Shown: piece by piece, positions 1 to 8,177 of the stretch
Layout of the letters: each line of letters starts with the position of its first letter
Numbering within the stretch: position 1 is the first letter of the stretch
NCBI GenBank assembly: GCA_900539835.1
Contig: UQDR01000009.1
Coordinates: forward strand, 1 to 64,000
DNA: 64,000 bases
Origin: an uncultured Ruminococcus sp.
Lineage (GTDB): Bacteria; Bacillota; Clostridia; Oscillospirales; Ruminococcaceae
Direction: 5' to 3'
Program-made: the position numbers and the translations under genes
The notes under the pieces: generated by a model
What the model was told of the DNA's origin: nothing
What the model saw: the letters and a program-made list of their open reading frames with translations, nothing else
Databases searched by the model: none

Positions 1-402
1 ATGATTAAAAGAATCGCTGCAATGAGTGCGGCAGTAATGATGATGGCTTCTATTTCATCTATGGGAGTGAGTGCGGCGGATAATACGTTTAATCTTTACA
101 TATCAAATACCGGAAGCAATACGAGTAAAACCATGACAGCAGGATATACCTCAAAGGCAGGATCGGCAAGTGTAACATATCAGATAGATTCATTTAATGC
201 TACCTCTGTTTCGTACAATACTTTGGTAGGCGGCTATAGTCCTACTAACAGAACGGGAAGTTTATACTCTACGGGCTCATATGTTAGAACGCATAGCAAC
301 TCAAATATCAAGGCTGGATATAGAATTCTTACCACGATGACTCTTAATCCTAATTCTTCGGGTATTGGCAGTTATTCATCGGGTATGGTTTACGGCAGTT
401 AA
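1..402 (+). CDS. small secreted protein, paralogue 1 (unknown function)
   Basis: A 133-residue exported protein. A basic start (KR) is followed by a hydrophobic, Met/Ala-rich signal peptide ending near VSAA, then about 108 mature residues rich in Ser, Thr, Gly, Tyr and Asn with no Cys. It ends in SSGIGSYSSGMVYGS, almost the same as the end of the paralogue at 3358. That paralogue begins a few codons earlier (MKKIF-KR), so the true start here may lie just before the window. The mature part looks like a small beta-rich secreted protein. It sits in a peptide, hairpin, lipoprotein unit that is repeated downstream, ahead of an FtsX-type ABC transporter. A bacteriocin-like peptide or transporter substrate is inference; I recognise no family. 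Confidence 0.75.
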   Translation: MIKRIAAMSAAVMMMASISSMGVSAADNTFNLYISNTGSNTSKTMTAGYTSKAGSASVTYQIDSFNATSVSYNTLVGGYSPTNRTGSLYSTGSYVRTHSNSNIKAGYRILTTMTLNPNSSGIGSYSSGMVYGS

Positions 403-424
403 TCATTCAGATTATATAAAAAGC

Positions 425-455
425 GAGGCAGTATCGTTTTGCACGGTATTGCCTC
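425..455 (+). terminator. intercistronic hairpin after peptide gene 1
   Basis: An 11-bp stem (425-435 with 445-455, two G-U pairs) and a 9-nt loop are followed by a moderately T-rich stretch. It lies between the small secreted protein and the lipoprotein gene at 537. The second peptide gene has an analogous hairpin at the same place. It probably acts as a partial terminator or 3' stabiliser giving more peptide than lipoprotein mRNA. Confidence 0.5.
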
Positions 456-536
456 CAATTTCATTTCATCAAACCCAAAATCGCTTTTTGACAAATAAAG
501 TACCTATACCAAAGACAATGAAAGGAGACCATTAAA

Positions 537-1625
537 ATGAATAAGAAAATACTGGTTGTTTTAACTATATGTCTTGTTTTTGGCTCTTGTGCAAAAACAC
601 CTGAAAGTATTCGCAGCGGAAAAAAGACAGTGGACAATGAGTCTGTCGGCAAGGAGTTTTATGTCAATGTTCAGAATAGCTTTGATGACATGGACGATGC
701 ATATAAATCTGACTATAGCAAATTCACTTTGCCTGAAAAATCCTCTGTAAAATTTAGTGTTCCGCAACAGATTTATAATTTGGAGTTGGAATATGTCACT
801 AAAGACAAGACTGATGATTGGTTTATTCAGCGCTTGCCAGAGCTGTCTGTAGTGTTTGATAATGCAACCGGTGGTGAAATTGTAACAGGAAACGGTTATC
901 CCAAAATGATTGATGATAAAGATAATGTGGTAGAAATAAATGAGGGCACTTATTCTTGTTTGAATATCAATAGAATAGATTTGAACCTATACGACAGCAT
1001 AGAGCCGATTTATATCAATCGTTTTGAGAAGTCAGATACAAGGATAAAATCAGGATGCGAAAAAGCACAGGACTATGCCGAGCAAATAAAAACTATTGTT
1101 GATGACGATCTTGATACCACTGTTTATGATGTAACGCTTTTTAACATCGAGAACGATTATTTTTATACTGTTGATCTGCAAAAAAGCTATGAAGGTGTGG
1201 GGATTATGAATATGCTCCAAAGCTATGCACCAATGCCCGATAAAGATGAACAGGGAATAGTGTCTGTTCTTTTTCAAAGCTATGCTAATTTCACAAGCTC
1301 GGGTGCAAATTATACATACCATGGTTCTCCGTCATTTAAAGTAGTTAAAGCAGATCCTATTGATAAGGTGCTGTCATTTAAAGGTGCTTGTGATATCCTT
1401 GAAAATGAACTTGCCGAGGGTATGGATGTTCGGTTTGATGATGTCGAGCTGCTGTATGAGCCTTACGGATATATGTGGTATGGAACTCAAAATGATTATT
1501 CAAATGTAGTGTGTACCCCTAAGTGGTACTTTATAATTGACAACAAAGAAGATATTCTTCAGCATACCGTTGAATGTATTACGATTGATTGTGTATCAGG
1601 CGAAATTGAAGTTTTTATGGCGTGA
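537..1625 (+). CDS. lipoprotein, family A, copy 1
   Basis: A 362-residue predicted lipoprotein with a short basic/hydrophobic N-terminus and a lipobox FGSC, so the lipidated Cys is near residue 19. The body is acidic and soluble, presumably on the outer face of the membrane. It is homologous along its length to the protein at 3872: shared starts (SCAxTP), a matching YxLELxYV segment, and a C-terminal block with FKGACDILE, FDDV-LxYEP, CTPKWxF and TIDCVSGEIEVF. The last part (aromatic strand, then D-C-x-G-E-I) loosely resembles PepSY-like folds, which is weak evidence. The ribosome site is aaaggag before the ATG. It lies after peptide gene 1 and 11 nt before a second lipoprotein. A role as receptor, immunity protein or chaperone for the secreted peptide is inference. 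Confidence 0.8.
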   Translation: MNKKILVVLTICLVFGSCAKTPESIRSGKKTVDNESVGKEFYVNVQNSFDDMDDAYKSDYSKFTLPEKSSVKFSVPQQIYNLELEYVTKDKTDDWFIQRLPELSVVFDNATGGEIVTGNGYPKMIDDKDNVVEINEGTYSCLNINRIDLNLYDSIEPIYINRFEKSDTRIKSGCEKAQDYAEQIKTIVDDDLDTTVYDVTLFNIENDYFYTVDLQKSYEGVGIMNMLQSYAPMPDKDEQGIVSVLFQSYANFTSSGANYTYHGSPSFKVVKADPIDKVLSFKGACDILENELAEGMDVRFDDVELLYEPYGYMWYGTQNDYSNVVCTPKWYFIIDNKEDILQHTVECITIDCVSGEIEVFMA

Positions 1626-1636
1626 GGTGACCAGTT

Positions 1637-2782
1637 TTGAAAAGGATTAATTATATTATAATCATATTGTCTGCTGCAATTCTTTCTTCCTGCTCAGACA
1701 ATTTGCATGACAAGTCAAGTCATGATACAAACAGCAGCGACAGCTTATCATTTGTACAATCAAGTTCTCTTGACAGCACGGAAGAAAACGGCGAGCAGGA
1801 ATGGCAAACGGTTAATAATTGTTTGTTCAATGATAATTCTTTTACCTGCGATTTAGGTACTTTTAATGCGGAAAACACAGTTTATACCGAGCCTGTGACC
1901 CTTGAAACTATGACGCCGTATATAGTAAATAACATATTCGAAATCCCTGTTCAGGTAAAAGTTATTATTCAAGACGACGAGCTTATAAAATGCAGTGCGA
2001 TAAATTCAGCCGGTGAGGAAGTCAACGAGGACGGTTTTTATCCTGTCAGCTGTTTTAAGAACATTCTCAAAGTAACGAAAGACGGGGAACTTTATCAAGT
2101 GGATATGTCAGCTGTTTCGGAATATAAAATGAATGATTTTTGCGCCGACACTTCCAAAGAGCTGTCAATTACCGCATTTAAGTTTAATAATGAAAATAAG
2201 ATGGTTGCCAGAACGGTAGATGTGTTAACGGAAACATCACAGTGGTATGATGAGAGCACAGGCGGTTATATAGGCGAGGGTAAAAGCTACGAAGCAGGAT
2301 ATACGGATTTTCCGTACTTTGCTTGTGAGATTAAGGATATTGATGGCGAATGGCTTATTGTAAAGACAAATATCTCAGACAAAGAAATATCTTTGAAACC
2401 TGATTACTATATCGGAAACAGGGATTTTTCTGAATTCAAAATAGGTGATAAAATAATCGCTAAGTTTACAGATTCTGAGTTGCCTGAATTGACAGAATAC
2501 CCATGGTCTGTTATTAAACCTATCAGTGATGTTAAAGCTAAAATCACCAATGTAAGAAACTTCTCAGGATTAGAGGTCAGGGCGCAAACTGATAAAGCTT
2601 TTATACGAATTTTCCCTGAAAGCATAGTTGACAATAAGGATAAAGCTATTGATCCTGAGAACATCAACGATGATTACACGACAGTAAATATTAATTTTAA
2701 AGATATGTATACTATTAAAAATTGCTCTGATAGCGATGGTCAGTATACGAAATATTATGTTAAGAAATGTGTATTGGAGTAG
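1637..2782 (+). CDS. lipoprotein, family B (unknown function)
   Basis: A 381-residue predicted lipoprotein starting at TTG behind an aggtgacc ribosome site, 11 nt after the preceding lipoprotein. The hydrophobic N-terminus ends in lipobox LSSC, followed by a Ser/Asp/Asn-rich linker of about 40 residues and a soluble domain. It does not visibly share the family A C-terminal block (no FKGACDILE or CTPKW). The short spacing implies co-transcription with the 537 lipoprotein. Function is not recognised. Present once in the window, while peptide and family A genes are duplicated. Confidence 0.75.
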   Translation: MKRINYIIIILSAAILSSCSDNLHDKSSHDTNSSDSLSFVQSSSLDSTEENGEQEWQTVNNCLFNDNSFTCDLGTFNAENTVYTEPVTLETMTPYIVNNIFEIPVQVKVIIQDDELIKCSAINSAGEEVNEDGFYPVSCFKNILKVTKDGELYQVDMSAVSEYKMNDFCADTSKELSITAFKFNNENKMVARTVDVLTETSQWYDESTGGYIGEGKSYEAGYTDFPYFACEIKDIDGEWLIVKTNISDKEISLKPDYYIGNRDFSEFKIGDKIIAKFTDSELPELTEYPWSVIKPISDVKAKITNVRNFSGLEVRAQTDKAFIRIFPESIVDNKDKAIDPENINDDYTTVNINFKDMYTIKNCSDSDGQYTKYYVKKCVLE

Positions 2783-2841
2783 AATTAAGGAAATATAAGA
2801 CTATTTGGTCAATGAAATGTGATCTGCAAAAATCAGTTTGA

Positions 2842-3132
2842 AATATTGCATTTAAAAGTACATGTGATATTTTGGAATCAGAGCTTGCTGAAAACACAAA
2901 TTTTGAATTTGATGATGTGAAGCTTTGGTATGAACCGAGAGGGGCTATTATTGATTTATCAGATTCATCAGTTTCAACATATGATGCCCATGATGGCAAT
3001 AAAACTATAAAATGCACACCAAAATGGTTTTTTATATCAGACAACGAAGAAGATAGTGGATTATACCATGCTATAAACTATGTAACTGTAGACTGTGTTA
3101 CGGGTGAAATTGAAGTTTTCTTTCCGGGGTGA
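2842..3132 (+). pseudogene. truncated family A lipoprotein (C-terminal fragment)
   Basis: This is the C-terminal quarter of a family A lipoprotein. The frame opens after a stop at 2839, reads through FKSTCDILE and FDDVKLWYEPRG to the conserved end DCVTGEIEVFFPG, and has no lipobox or signal sequence. A TTG at 2872 could start an 86-residue peptide, but there is no good ribosome site and homology begins upstream of it. The last part is nearly identical in DNA to the end of the intact gene at 3872. It looks like the leftover of a duplicated peptide-lipoprotein unit. Confidence 0.8.
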
Positions 3133-3150
3133 GGAATAAAAAAGAAAAAT
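3016..3150 (+). repeat. 135-bp direct repeat, copy 1
   Basis: This segment covers the end of the truncated lipoprotein and 18 nt beyond its stop. It matches 4865-4999 at all but one position by eye. The break in identity lies just after the shared A-rich tail. Confidence 0.9.
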
Positions 3151-3235
3151 GTCAAAGACAAAATGCACAAATCAAATTAGAATAAACTGTAATAGTATAC
3201 AAAAACAAATAAACAAAGCAAAAAAGTGCACAAAA

Positions 3236-3261
3236 TTGACAGCACATTAATTTAATATAAT
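3236..3261 (+). promoter_or_regulatory. possible promoter for the second peptide unit
   Basis: TTGACA at 3236-3241 and TATAAT at 3256-3261, but only 14 nt apart; TAATAA two bases further on gives 16. It lies about 100 nt upstream of the peptide gene at 3358, in a 225-nt stretch that otherwise shows no gene. Confidence 0.4.
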
Positions 3262-3357
3262 AAAGGAGCAGAAAATGTAAAATGAGAGAGGCGATTCCAA
3301 TGCAGAATTAAACTTACTTCGGACTAATAAAAAATAATAAGAAAAGAGGAAATAAAA

Positions 3358-3768
3358 ATGAAAAAAATTTTTAAAAGAATCGCTGCAATGAGTGCGGCAG
3401 TAATGATGATGGCTTCTATTTCATCTATGGGGGTGAGTGCGGCGGATAGTTATTCGCTGCGCATAACTAATTATGAATCTATAACGTCTAAGGAATGTAT
3501 AGCAGGCTCAGCTAGTAAAGATGGCTGGATTACAACCACAGTGAAACTTAGTAGTGTTGCTAAAGGCGCAGGGATAACTTATACGACTTATGTCGATACA
3601 ACTTTTGTTGGAAGTACACCTCAAAAAATTTCATCTATAGGATCTTACCCTAAAGATTATAGCCATTATAAAATTAAACGTGGCGGAAAAATTAAAGTTA
3701 CTGTAAAACTTTCTCCAACATCATCTGGAATCGGCAGTTATGCAAGTGGTTCAGTTTCAGGAAGTTAA
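3358..3768 (+). CDS. small secreted protein, paralogue 2 (unknown function)
   Basis: A 136-residue exported protein with ribosome site agaggaa and an ATG start. The signal peptide (MKKIFKR then a Met/Ala/Ser-rich core ending VSAA) is encoded by DNA matching 77 of 78 bases in the first paralogue. The mature part then diverges, with only scattered matches until the end motif SSGIGSYASGSVSGS. The mature region has a single Cys, several Tyr and alternating Ser/Thr/Val pattern suggesting beta strands. It is followed by a strong hairpin and a family A lipoprotein. Conserved leader with diverged cargo is typical of secreted toxin or signal families; that reading is inference. Confidence 0.8.
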   Translation: MKKIFKRIAAMSAAVMMMASISSMGVSAADSYSLRITNYESITSKECIAGSASKDGWITTTVKLSSVAKGAGITYTTYVDTTFVGSTPQKISSIGSYPKDYSHYKIKRGGKIKVTVKLSPTSSGIGSYASGSVSGS

Positions 3769-3800
3769 ATAAAAAAGGTAATATAGGTTAGTTAAATAAG

Positions 3801-3838
3801 CTCCTCAATTATATCAACTAACATAGATAATTGAGGAG
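3801..3838 (+). terminator. intercistronic hairpin after peptide gene 2
   Basis: A perfect 12-bp stem (3801-3812 with 3827-3838) and a 14-nt loop, followed by a T-rich stretch. It lies between the secreted peptide and the lipoprotein at 3872, as the hairpin at 425-455 does in the first unit. Probably a partial terminator. Confidence 0.65.
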
Positions 3839-3871
3839 TATTTTCTTTATTTAATTGAAAGGTGGCAGTAA

Positions 3872-4981
3872 ATGAAAAAACAAATAATAATAACTTCAAT
3901 AATTGCTGTAGTCGTATTATCTTCCTGTGCTCAGACACCCGATAGCATACAAGGAAATAATTATAATACCGATTTGAATTTAAACGATAAAGTACCAGTT
4001 GAACATATTCTTGATGACTTTGACGAAGCTTTTAAAACAGAATATACAAAATTTAAATTGCCTGATAAGTCGTCAGTTATAATAAACCAACCTGAAGGCG
4101 TTTATGATCTTGAATTAAAGTATGTTAATTCTGAAAAAAGCTTGGAATGGTTAAAAGAAAAAGTGTTTAAATTGGCTGAAATTTTCAACGTAGAAAACAA
4201 TGGCAATGCAGAGAATATTGGAAATATAGGATATTGTTTAGAAAATGATAAAGGAAAAGTACGTGCAGATGTATTTTCAGAACCGTATTATTGTTTAAAT
4301 GATGATTGGGATATCAATCTAATGAATATTTATAAAATAGAACATTTAGATAGAATAAAATTAAATGATGTAAATAATAAATATATAGAAATAACTAATA
4401 AATCTATTGAGTATGCAAATAAAGTTTGTTCTGTTTTTGGTGGCTCTTTTAGTAATAATGCAATGGATTTATATATAAGAGATTACAAGGATAAGATTTT
4501 TTATGAGCTTAGTTTACAACCAACATATAAAAATGTGGGACTTCAATGCATAAGTCCTACTTATAACAAAGATTATACAGAAAACGATAATATTATTATA
4601 GCTGATGCTTTTGATATCAGACTTTTGTATGATAAAAATTTAAAATTGAATTTATATTATGGCTGTAATAATTATACACCTGTAAAATCTGAACCTTTAG
4701 ATAAAATAGTATCATTTAAAGGCGCATGTGATATTCTTGAGGAAGAGCTTGCACCAAATGTGAGCATGGAATTTGATGATGTGAAGCTTTGGTATGAACC
4801 AAGAGGAACAATATTAGATGCGACAACAGAGGATGGCTTTGACGGAAGCAAGACAACAAAATGTACACCAAAATGGTTTTTTATATCAGACAACGAAGAA
4901 GATAGTGGATTATACCATGCTATAAATTATGTAACTGTAGACTGTGTTACGGGTGAAATTGAAGTTTTCTTTCCGGGGTGA
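3872..4981 (+). CDS. lipoprotein, family A, copy 2
   Basis: A 369-residue predicted lipoprotein with lipobox LSSC (Cys near residue 19), homologous end to end to the 537 gene. Shared features are SCAxTPxSI at the mature start, the conserved FKLPDKSSV segment, and the C-terminal block FKGACDILE, FDDVKLWYEP, CTPKWFF and DCVTGEIEVFFPG. The ribosome site is aaaggtgg, about 8 nt before the ATG. Base use is more AT-rich than in the 537 copy. The last 117 coding bases match the pseudogene at 2842 almost perfectly, which points to recent duplication or gene conversion. It is the last intact gene before the ABC transporter genes. Function unknown; an accessory or immunity lipoprotein for the peptide is inference. 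Confidence 0.8.
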   Translation: MKKQIIITSIIAVVVLSSCAQTPDSIQGNNYNTDLNLNDKVPVEHILDDFDEAFKTEYTKFKLPDKSSVIINQPEGVYDLELKYVNSEKSLEWLKEKVFKLAEIFNVENNGNAENIGNIGYCLENDKGKVRADVFSEPYYCLNDDWDINLMNIYKIEHLDRIKLNDVNNKYIEITNKSIEYANKVCSVFGGSFSNNAMDLYIRDYKDKIFYELSLQPTYKNVGLQCISPTYNKDYTENDNIIIADAFDIRLLYDKNLKLNLYYGCNNYTPVKSEPLDKIVSFKGACDILEEELAPNVSMEFDDVKLWYEPRGTILDATTEDGFDGSKTTKCTPKWFFISDNEEDSGLYHAINYVTVDCVTGEIEVFFPG

Positions 4982-4999
4982 GGAATAAAAAAGAAAAAT
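4865..4999 (+). repeat. 135-bp direct repeat, copy 2
   Basis: Second copy of the repeat described at 3016-3150. It covers the end of the intact family A lipoprotein plus 18 nt. One base differs, a silent Asn codon change. Confidence 0.9.
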
Positions 5000-5143
5000 T
5001 ATAGATTGAAACGTTTTAAAGTTGAACATAATGGTACTGTAGGTTCTGCCTATTCTTCACTAGCAGCTGTTAATACAACTTTGTATAATGGTACATATTT
5101 TTATTGGACAGCTACTGTAGCTAATAAACCATCCCTGCAATAA
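4982..5143 (+). pseudogene. remnant open frame, possible third secreted-peptide fragment
   Basis: An open frame of 53 codons directly following the lipoprotein stop in the same frame, with no ATG and no usable ribosome site. The translation contains GSAYSSLAAVN and YFYWTATVANK, a Thr/Ser/Tyr-rich composition like the secreted proteins here. Its position at the broken edge of the 135-bp repeat suggests the 3' end of an old peptide gene joined by rearrangement. The W-x-A-T-V segment faintly recalls the end of lactococcin 972, which is too little for a family call. The rest of 5144-5269 shows only a 7-bp hairpin (5211-5217 with 5232-5238). Confidence 0.4.
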
Positions 5144-5269
5144 GTACTAATATACAGATTCGTTAGAAACATTGGAAAGTTTACAAAAAACTTTAATTCG
5201 TTTATAAATGTTGTTGCTTAAAGCGATTTTCGCAACAAAAAGTCTGACAAAGATTGAGGCATCTATTAT

Positions 5270-6337
5270 ATGAGATACTTAAAGCTCATTTTATCTGAAA
5301 TTTTAACTGAGCATAAAAACAATTTAGTGCTTAATATTACAATTTATTTTACTATTACAATCTGCTTTTTCAGTATTTTTGTAAGTATGCGTGTATTGCA
5401 GAAAAATGCGGTTATTTACAGTAACGAACAAAGAGCCGAATGTACATATAATGAAGTTCAGCTTGAATTAAGTGCATATTCTTCTTGTGAAGACATTGTA
5501 AATTCGCTTAATATAGTTAAAAATAATTATGGCGCTAAAATAAACGCAGTGAATTTTAATTTAAGCAATAATGTATTATCATTGTTAATTGAAGGATTGG
5601 GTGAAGTTTCAGACACAATTTTATTAGTTGATAATGATAATTATGGTTGCGGTGAAAAAGAAATTATTATATCAAAGAATACTTATTATAATGGAAAGAC
5701 GTTAAATAAAGGCGATGAAATAGTATTATTCGGAGAAAAACTTAAGGTTGCCGGAATAAGTGCTCAAACTGTTATAAGTACCAGTGCATTTTCTAAATTT
5801 AATAATAAGGCATTAAACAGTATATCTGTAACAATTAATAATATCAGTTTCCCAAAACCGCTTTCTCATAAGGAATATACAGATGTTTCTAATATAATAA
5901 AATCCGTTGAGCCGCTTGTGTCCGAATCTGATATTGCTGGAATGAAAAATTCAGAGGTCTTGGGAGATCAGATTTTGATTTGTATACTTATTTCTGTTCT
6001 CTCTGTGCTGATTATAGTTGCTCTTTTCAAACAGGTCATGAGAAATTTGATTTCAAGAATTGCCACCTTTAAGCTATATGGATGTAAAGTCAGATTTATC
6101 ATTTTCTTTTTTCTTTTCTGCTTGTTTTTGTATATTCTAATTTCATTTTCAGCGGCTGCCGTTGTTTTTACATTATGTGATGATATTTTTGTAAAGTTTA
6201 AAATTACAAATCCGATCAGCTTTTCGCTTGAGCTAATATCACTTGTTTTAGTTGGTCTTTTGTCAGTTATATCTACGCTTCCCGGTTCTGTTAAGCTTGC
6301 AAGGCTTATGCCAGCTAAGCTTGAGATAAGGAGGTAA
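5270..6337 (+). CDS. FtsX/MacB-like ABC transporter permease A
   Basis: A 355-residue membrane protein with the FtsX/MacB layout: one transmembrane helix near residues 19-40, an external domain of about 190 residues, then three helices near 234-253, 278-302 and 321-340 and a short basic end. A start at the ATG is supported by GAGG 10 nt upstream. The next permease starts 3 nt after its stop, and the ATPase follows, so the three form one transporter. FtsX-type transporters of this size move or sense peptides and lipoproteins rather than importing nutrients. Given the peptide and lipoprotein genes upstream, export of or resistance to the secreted proteins is the likely role; substrate is inference. 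Confidence 0.85.
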   Translation: MRYLKLILSEILTEHKNNLVLNITIYFTITICFFSIFVSMRVLQKNAVIYSNEQRAECTYNEVQLELSAYSSCEDIVNSLNIVKNNYGAKINAVNFNLSNNVLSLLIEGLGEVSDTILLVDNDNYGCGEKEIIISKNTYYNGKTLNKGDEIVLFGEKLKVAGISAQTVISTSAFSKFNNKALNSISVTINNISFPKPLSHKEYTDVSNIIKSVEPLVSESDIAGMKNSEVLGDQILICILISVLSVLIIVALFKQVMRNLISRIATFKLYGCKVRFIIFFFLFCLFLYILISFSAAAVVFTLCDDIFVKFKITNPISFSLELISLVLVGLLSVISTLPGSVKLARLMPAKLEIRR

Positions 6338-6340
6338 ATT

Positions 6341-7438
6341 ATGAGAAAATATTTTAGCGCTGCTGTTGAACAGCTTTTGAATAATAAGCCCTTGTTAATA
6401 ATAATGTGTATAGAGTTTGTTGTTATGATTAGCTGTTTCTCGTTGTGCTTTGGTTCTTTGCAGCTTTATAATATACGAAGGCAAATGTTTAATAAAAATA
6501 ACATGCAAAGCTTTTATTATGTTCGCAGTGAAAATAGCTTGGAAATCAACAGATTCATTGAAAATGAAATGGGATTAGAGGTTATGACCTTTGGTTATAC
6601 AGAAGGCGTGGATATTAATACAGATATAATGATTTATTCAAAATCAGCTCTTGAAAATATTAAAATGCTGATATCAAAGGGTGAGGGAATAAATATTAAT
6701 AAAGATTATGGGACTGCTATTCCTTGTCTTATTACTTCTGAGTTGGCAAAGATATATGATGTGGGCAAATGCTATAAATTAAAGACAACTGACGATATAG
6801 GAATAGGTAATTTCTATATATGCGGTGTTATAAAAAATGACGTCGTATTTTCTCCCAATTACGGTTTCGATTATGACAAGACCTGTATTATTGCTTTTGA
6901 TCCTAAGGATCAGATAAAAAAAGATGCCGATTATATGGAGTTTTATGCAATAAATACTTGTGGTTTAAATGATTTTGAGAACATATATTCAAATTATATC
7001 TCTAACAATGTTTTTCAGCCTTTTAATTATTACTATAACGAAAGAAACATTCTTGAGCGTGATAATATACTGCCTTATGCTATGCTTGCAATAACTTTTA
7101 TGGCTCTATCAATATCCGGATTGTTTTCTTATACCGTTATATCGCTTGAATACTTAAAAAGACAAACGGGAATACAATATCTGTGCGGAGCAAAGCTTTA
7201 TCAGATCATGTCAGTTTTTATCCTGAAAAATCTACTGATTACAGCAATACCTTCATTTATTGCAATACCGGTTATATTAACAATGAGAAACAGTGAATTA
7301 GCCCAAACTACACTAATATCATGGGAAGGGTATTTCGCCGGTGTGTGTTTATGTTTAACGGGATTGATTATTTCTTCATTTATATCACTTGTTAAGATAA
7401 ACCGCAGACAAGTTATTAAAATGCTTAAAAGCATCTGA
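6341..7438 (+). CDS. FtsX/MacB-like ABC transporter permease B
   Basis: A 365-residue membrane protein with the same plan as permease A: a first helix near residues 17-40, an external domain of about 200 residues, and three C-terminal helices near 245-268, 288-310 and 325-348. The ribosome site GGAGG overlaps the end of permease A. Sequence identity to permease A is low, so the pair probably forms a heterodimer sharing one ATPase. Together they amount to a split version of the larger single-chain permeases found beside lactococcin-972-type bacteriocins; that comparison is from family knowledge, not a search. Confidence 0.85.
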   Translation: MRKYFSAAVEQLLNNKPLLIIMCIEFVVMISCFSLCFGSLQLYNIRRQMFNKNNMQSFYYVRSENSLEINRFIENEMGLEVMTFGYTEGVDINTDIMIYSKSALENIKMLISKGEGININKDYGTAIPCLITSELAKIYDVGKCYKLKTTDDIGIGNFYICGVIKNDVVFSPNYGFDYDKTCIIAFDPKDQIKKDADYMEFYAINTCGLNDFENIYSNYISNNVFQPFNYYYNERNILERDNILPYAMLAITFMALSISGLFSYTVISLEYLKRQTGIQYLCGAKLYQIMSVFILKNLLITAIPSFIAIPVILTMRNSELAQTTLISWEGYFAGVCLCLTGLIISSFISLVKINRRQVIKMLKSI

Positions 7439-7458
7439 GAAAGGAACGGAGGGTTGTT

Positions 7459-8127
7459 ATGATTGAATTAAAGTGTGTCACAAAGAGTTATTACAAGGGA
7501 ACATCGGCACAGATTAATGCCCTCAGAAATGTAAATTTAAAAATAAATAAAGGTGAAATGGTTGCTGTAATCGGAGCGTCAGGTTCAGGTAAATCTACCT
7601 TGCTCAATATTATCGGGTGTCTTGATGTGCCTGATGAAGGTGAATGCTATCTGAACGGGAAGCAGGTAAATAATCTGTCTCAAGGTAAGCTTTCAGAGAT
7701 TCGGAATAAACAAATCGGATTTGTGCTTCAGGATTTTGGTCTTATGCTTGACAGAACTGTTTACAGAAATCTTTCTTATCCGCTTATATTTAACTCAAAT
7801 ATAAAGTCAAAACAGTTTAAAGAGCTGTCAAAAAAGGCGCTTGAATCTGTGGGCTTGTCAAGCAGAGTGAATTCAAAGTGCATAGAGCTTTCAGGTGGTC
7901 AAAAACAGCGTGTTGCAATCGCAAGAGCTATAATTAACGATCCTGATATAATTCTTGCTGATGAACCAACCGGTGCTCTTGATACAAAGACATCTAAAGA
8001 GATAATGGAGTTGTTTAAATACTTAAACCAACAAGGAAAAACAGTTGTTATTGTTACTCATGATTCCAAAATAGCCGAACAATGTGATAGAATAATTAAA
8101 ATCAGCGATGGTTCAATAATTTTATAA
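7459..8127 (+). CDS. ABC transporter ATP-binding protein, LolD/MacB type
   Basis: A 222-residue ATPase with all nucleotide-binding motifs: Walker A GASGSGKST at 39-47, Q-loop Gln91, signature LSGGQ at 144-148, Walker B IILADE at 164-169 and switch His201. The residues after Walker B (PTGALD) are typical of the LolD/MacB/FtsE group that powers FtsX-like permeases. It follows permease B by 20 nt with a GGAGGGTTGTT ribosome site. Bacteriocin-export ATPases beside lactococcin-972-like genes belong to this same subgroup. It closes the accessory operon; a new promoter begins downstream. Confidence 0.93.
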   Translation: MIELKCVTKSYYKGTSAQINALRNVNLKINKGEMVAVIGASGSGKSTLLNIIGCLDVPDEGECYLNGKQVNNLSQGKLSEIRNKQIGFVLQDFGLMLDRTVYRNLSYPLIFNSNIKSKQFKELSKKALESVGLSSRVNSKCIELSGGQKQRVAIARAIINDPDIILADEPTGALDTKTSKEIMELFKYLNQQGKTVVIVTHDSKIAEQCDRIIKISDGSIIL

Positions 8128-8148
8128 CAGTTTTATTGATTGGCTCCC

Positions 8149-8177
8149 TTGACAAAACTATAATAATATGCTTTAAT
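8149..8177 (+). promoter_or_regulatory. promoter of the TrpX-like importer operon
   Basis: TTGACA at 8149-8154 and TTTAAT at 8172-8177 with a 17-nt spacer, about 38 nt before the lipoprotein start. It separates this operon from the FtsX-type transporter upstream. Confidence 0.6.

Noticed and set aside
2872..3132. An 86-residue independent protein starting at TTG 2872
   Set aside because: Homology to the family A lipoprotein begins upstream of this codon, there is no ribosome site or signal peptide, so it is called a pseudogene.
3358..8127. Naming the secreted proteins lactococcin 972 family bacteriocins
   Set aside because: The layout is similar, but the intact mature proteins lack the Trp/Gly/His pattern of that family; left as an analogy.
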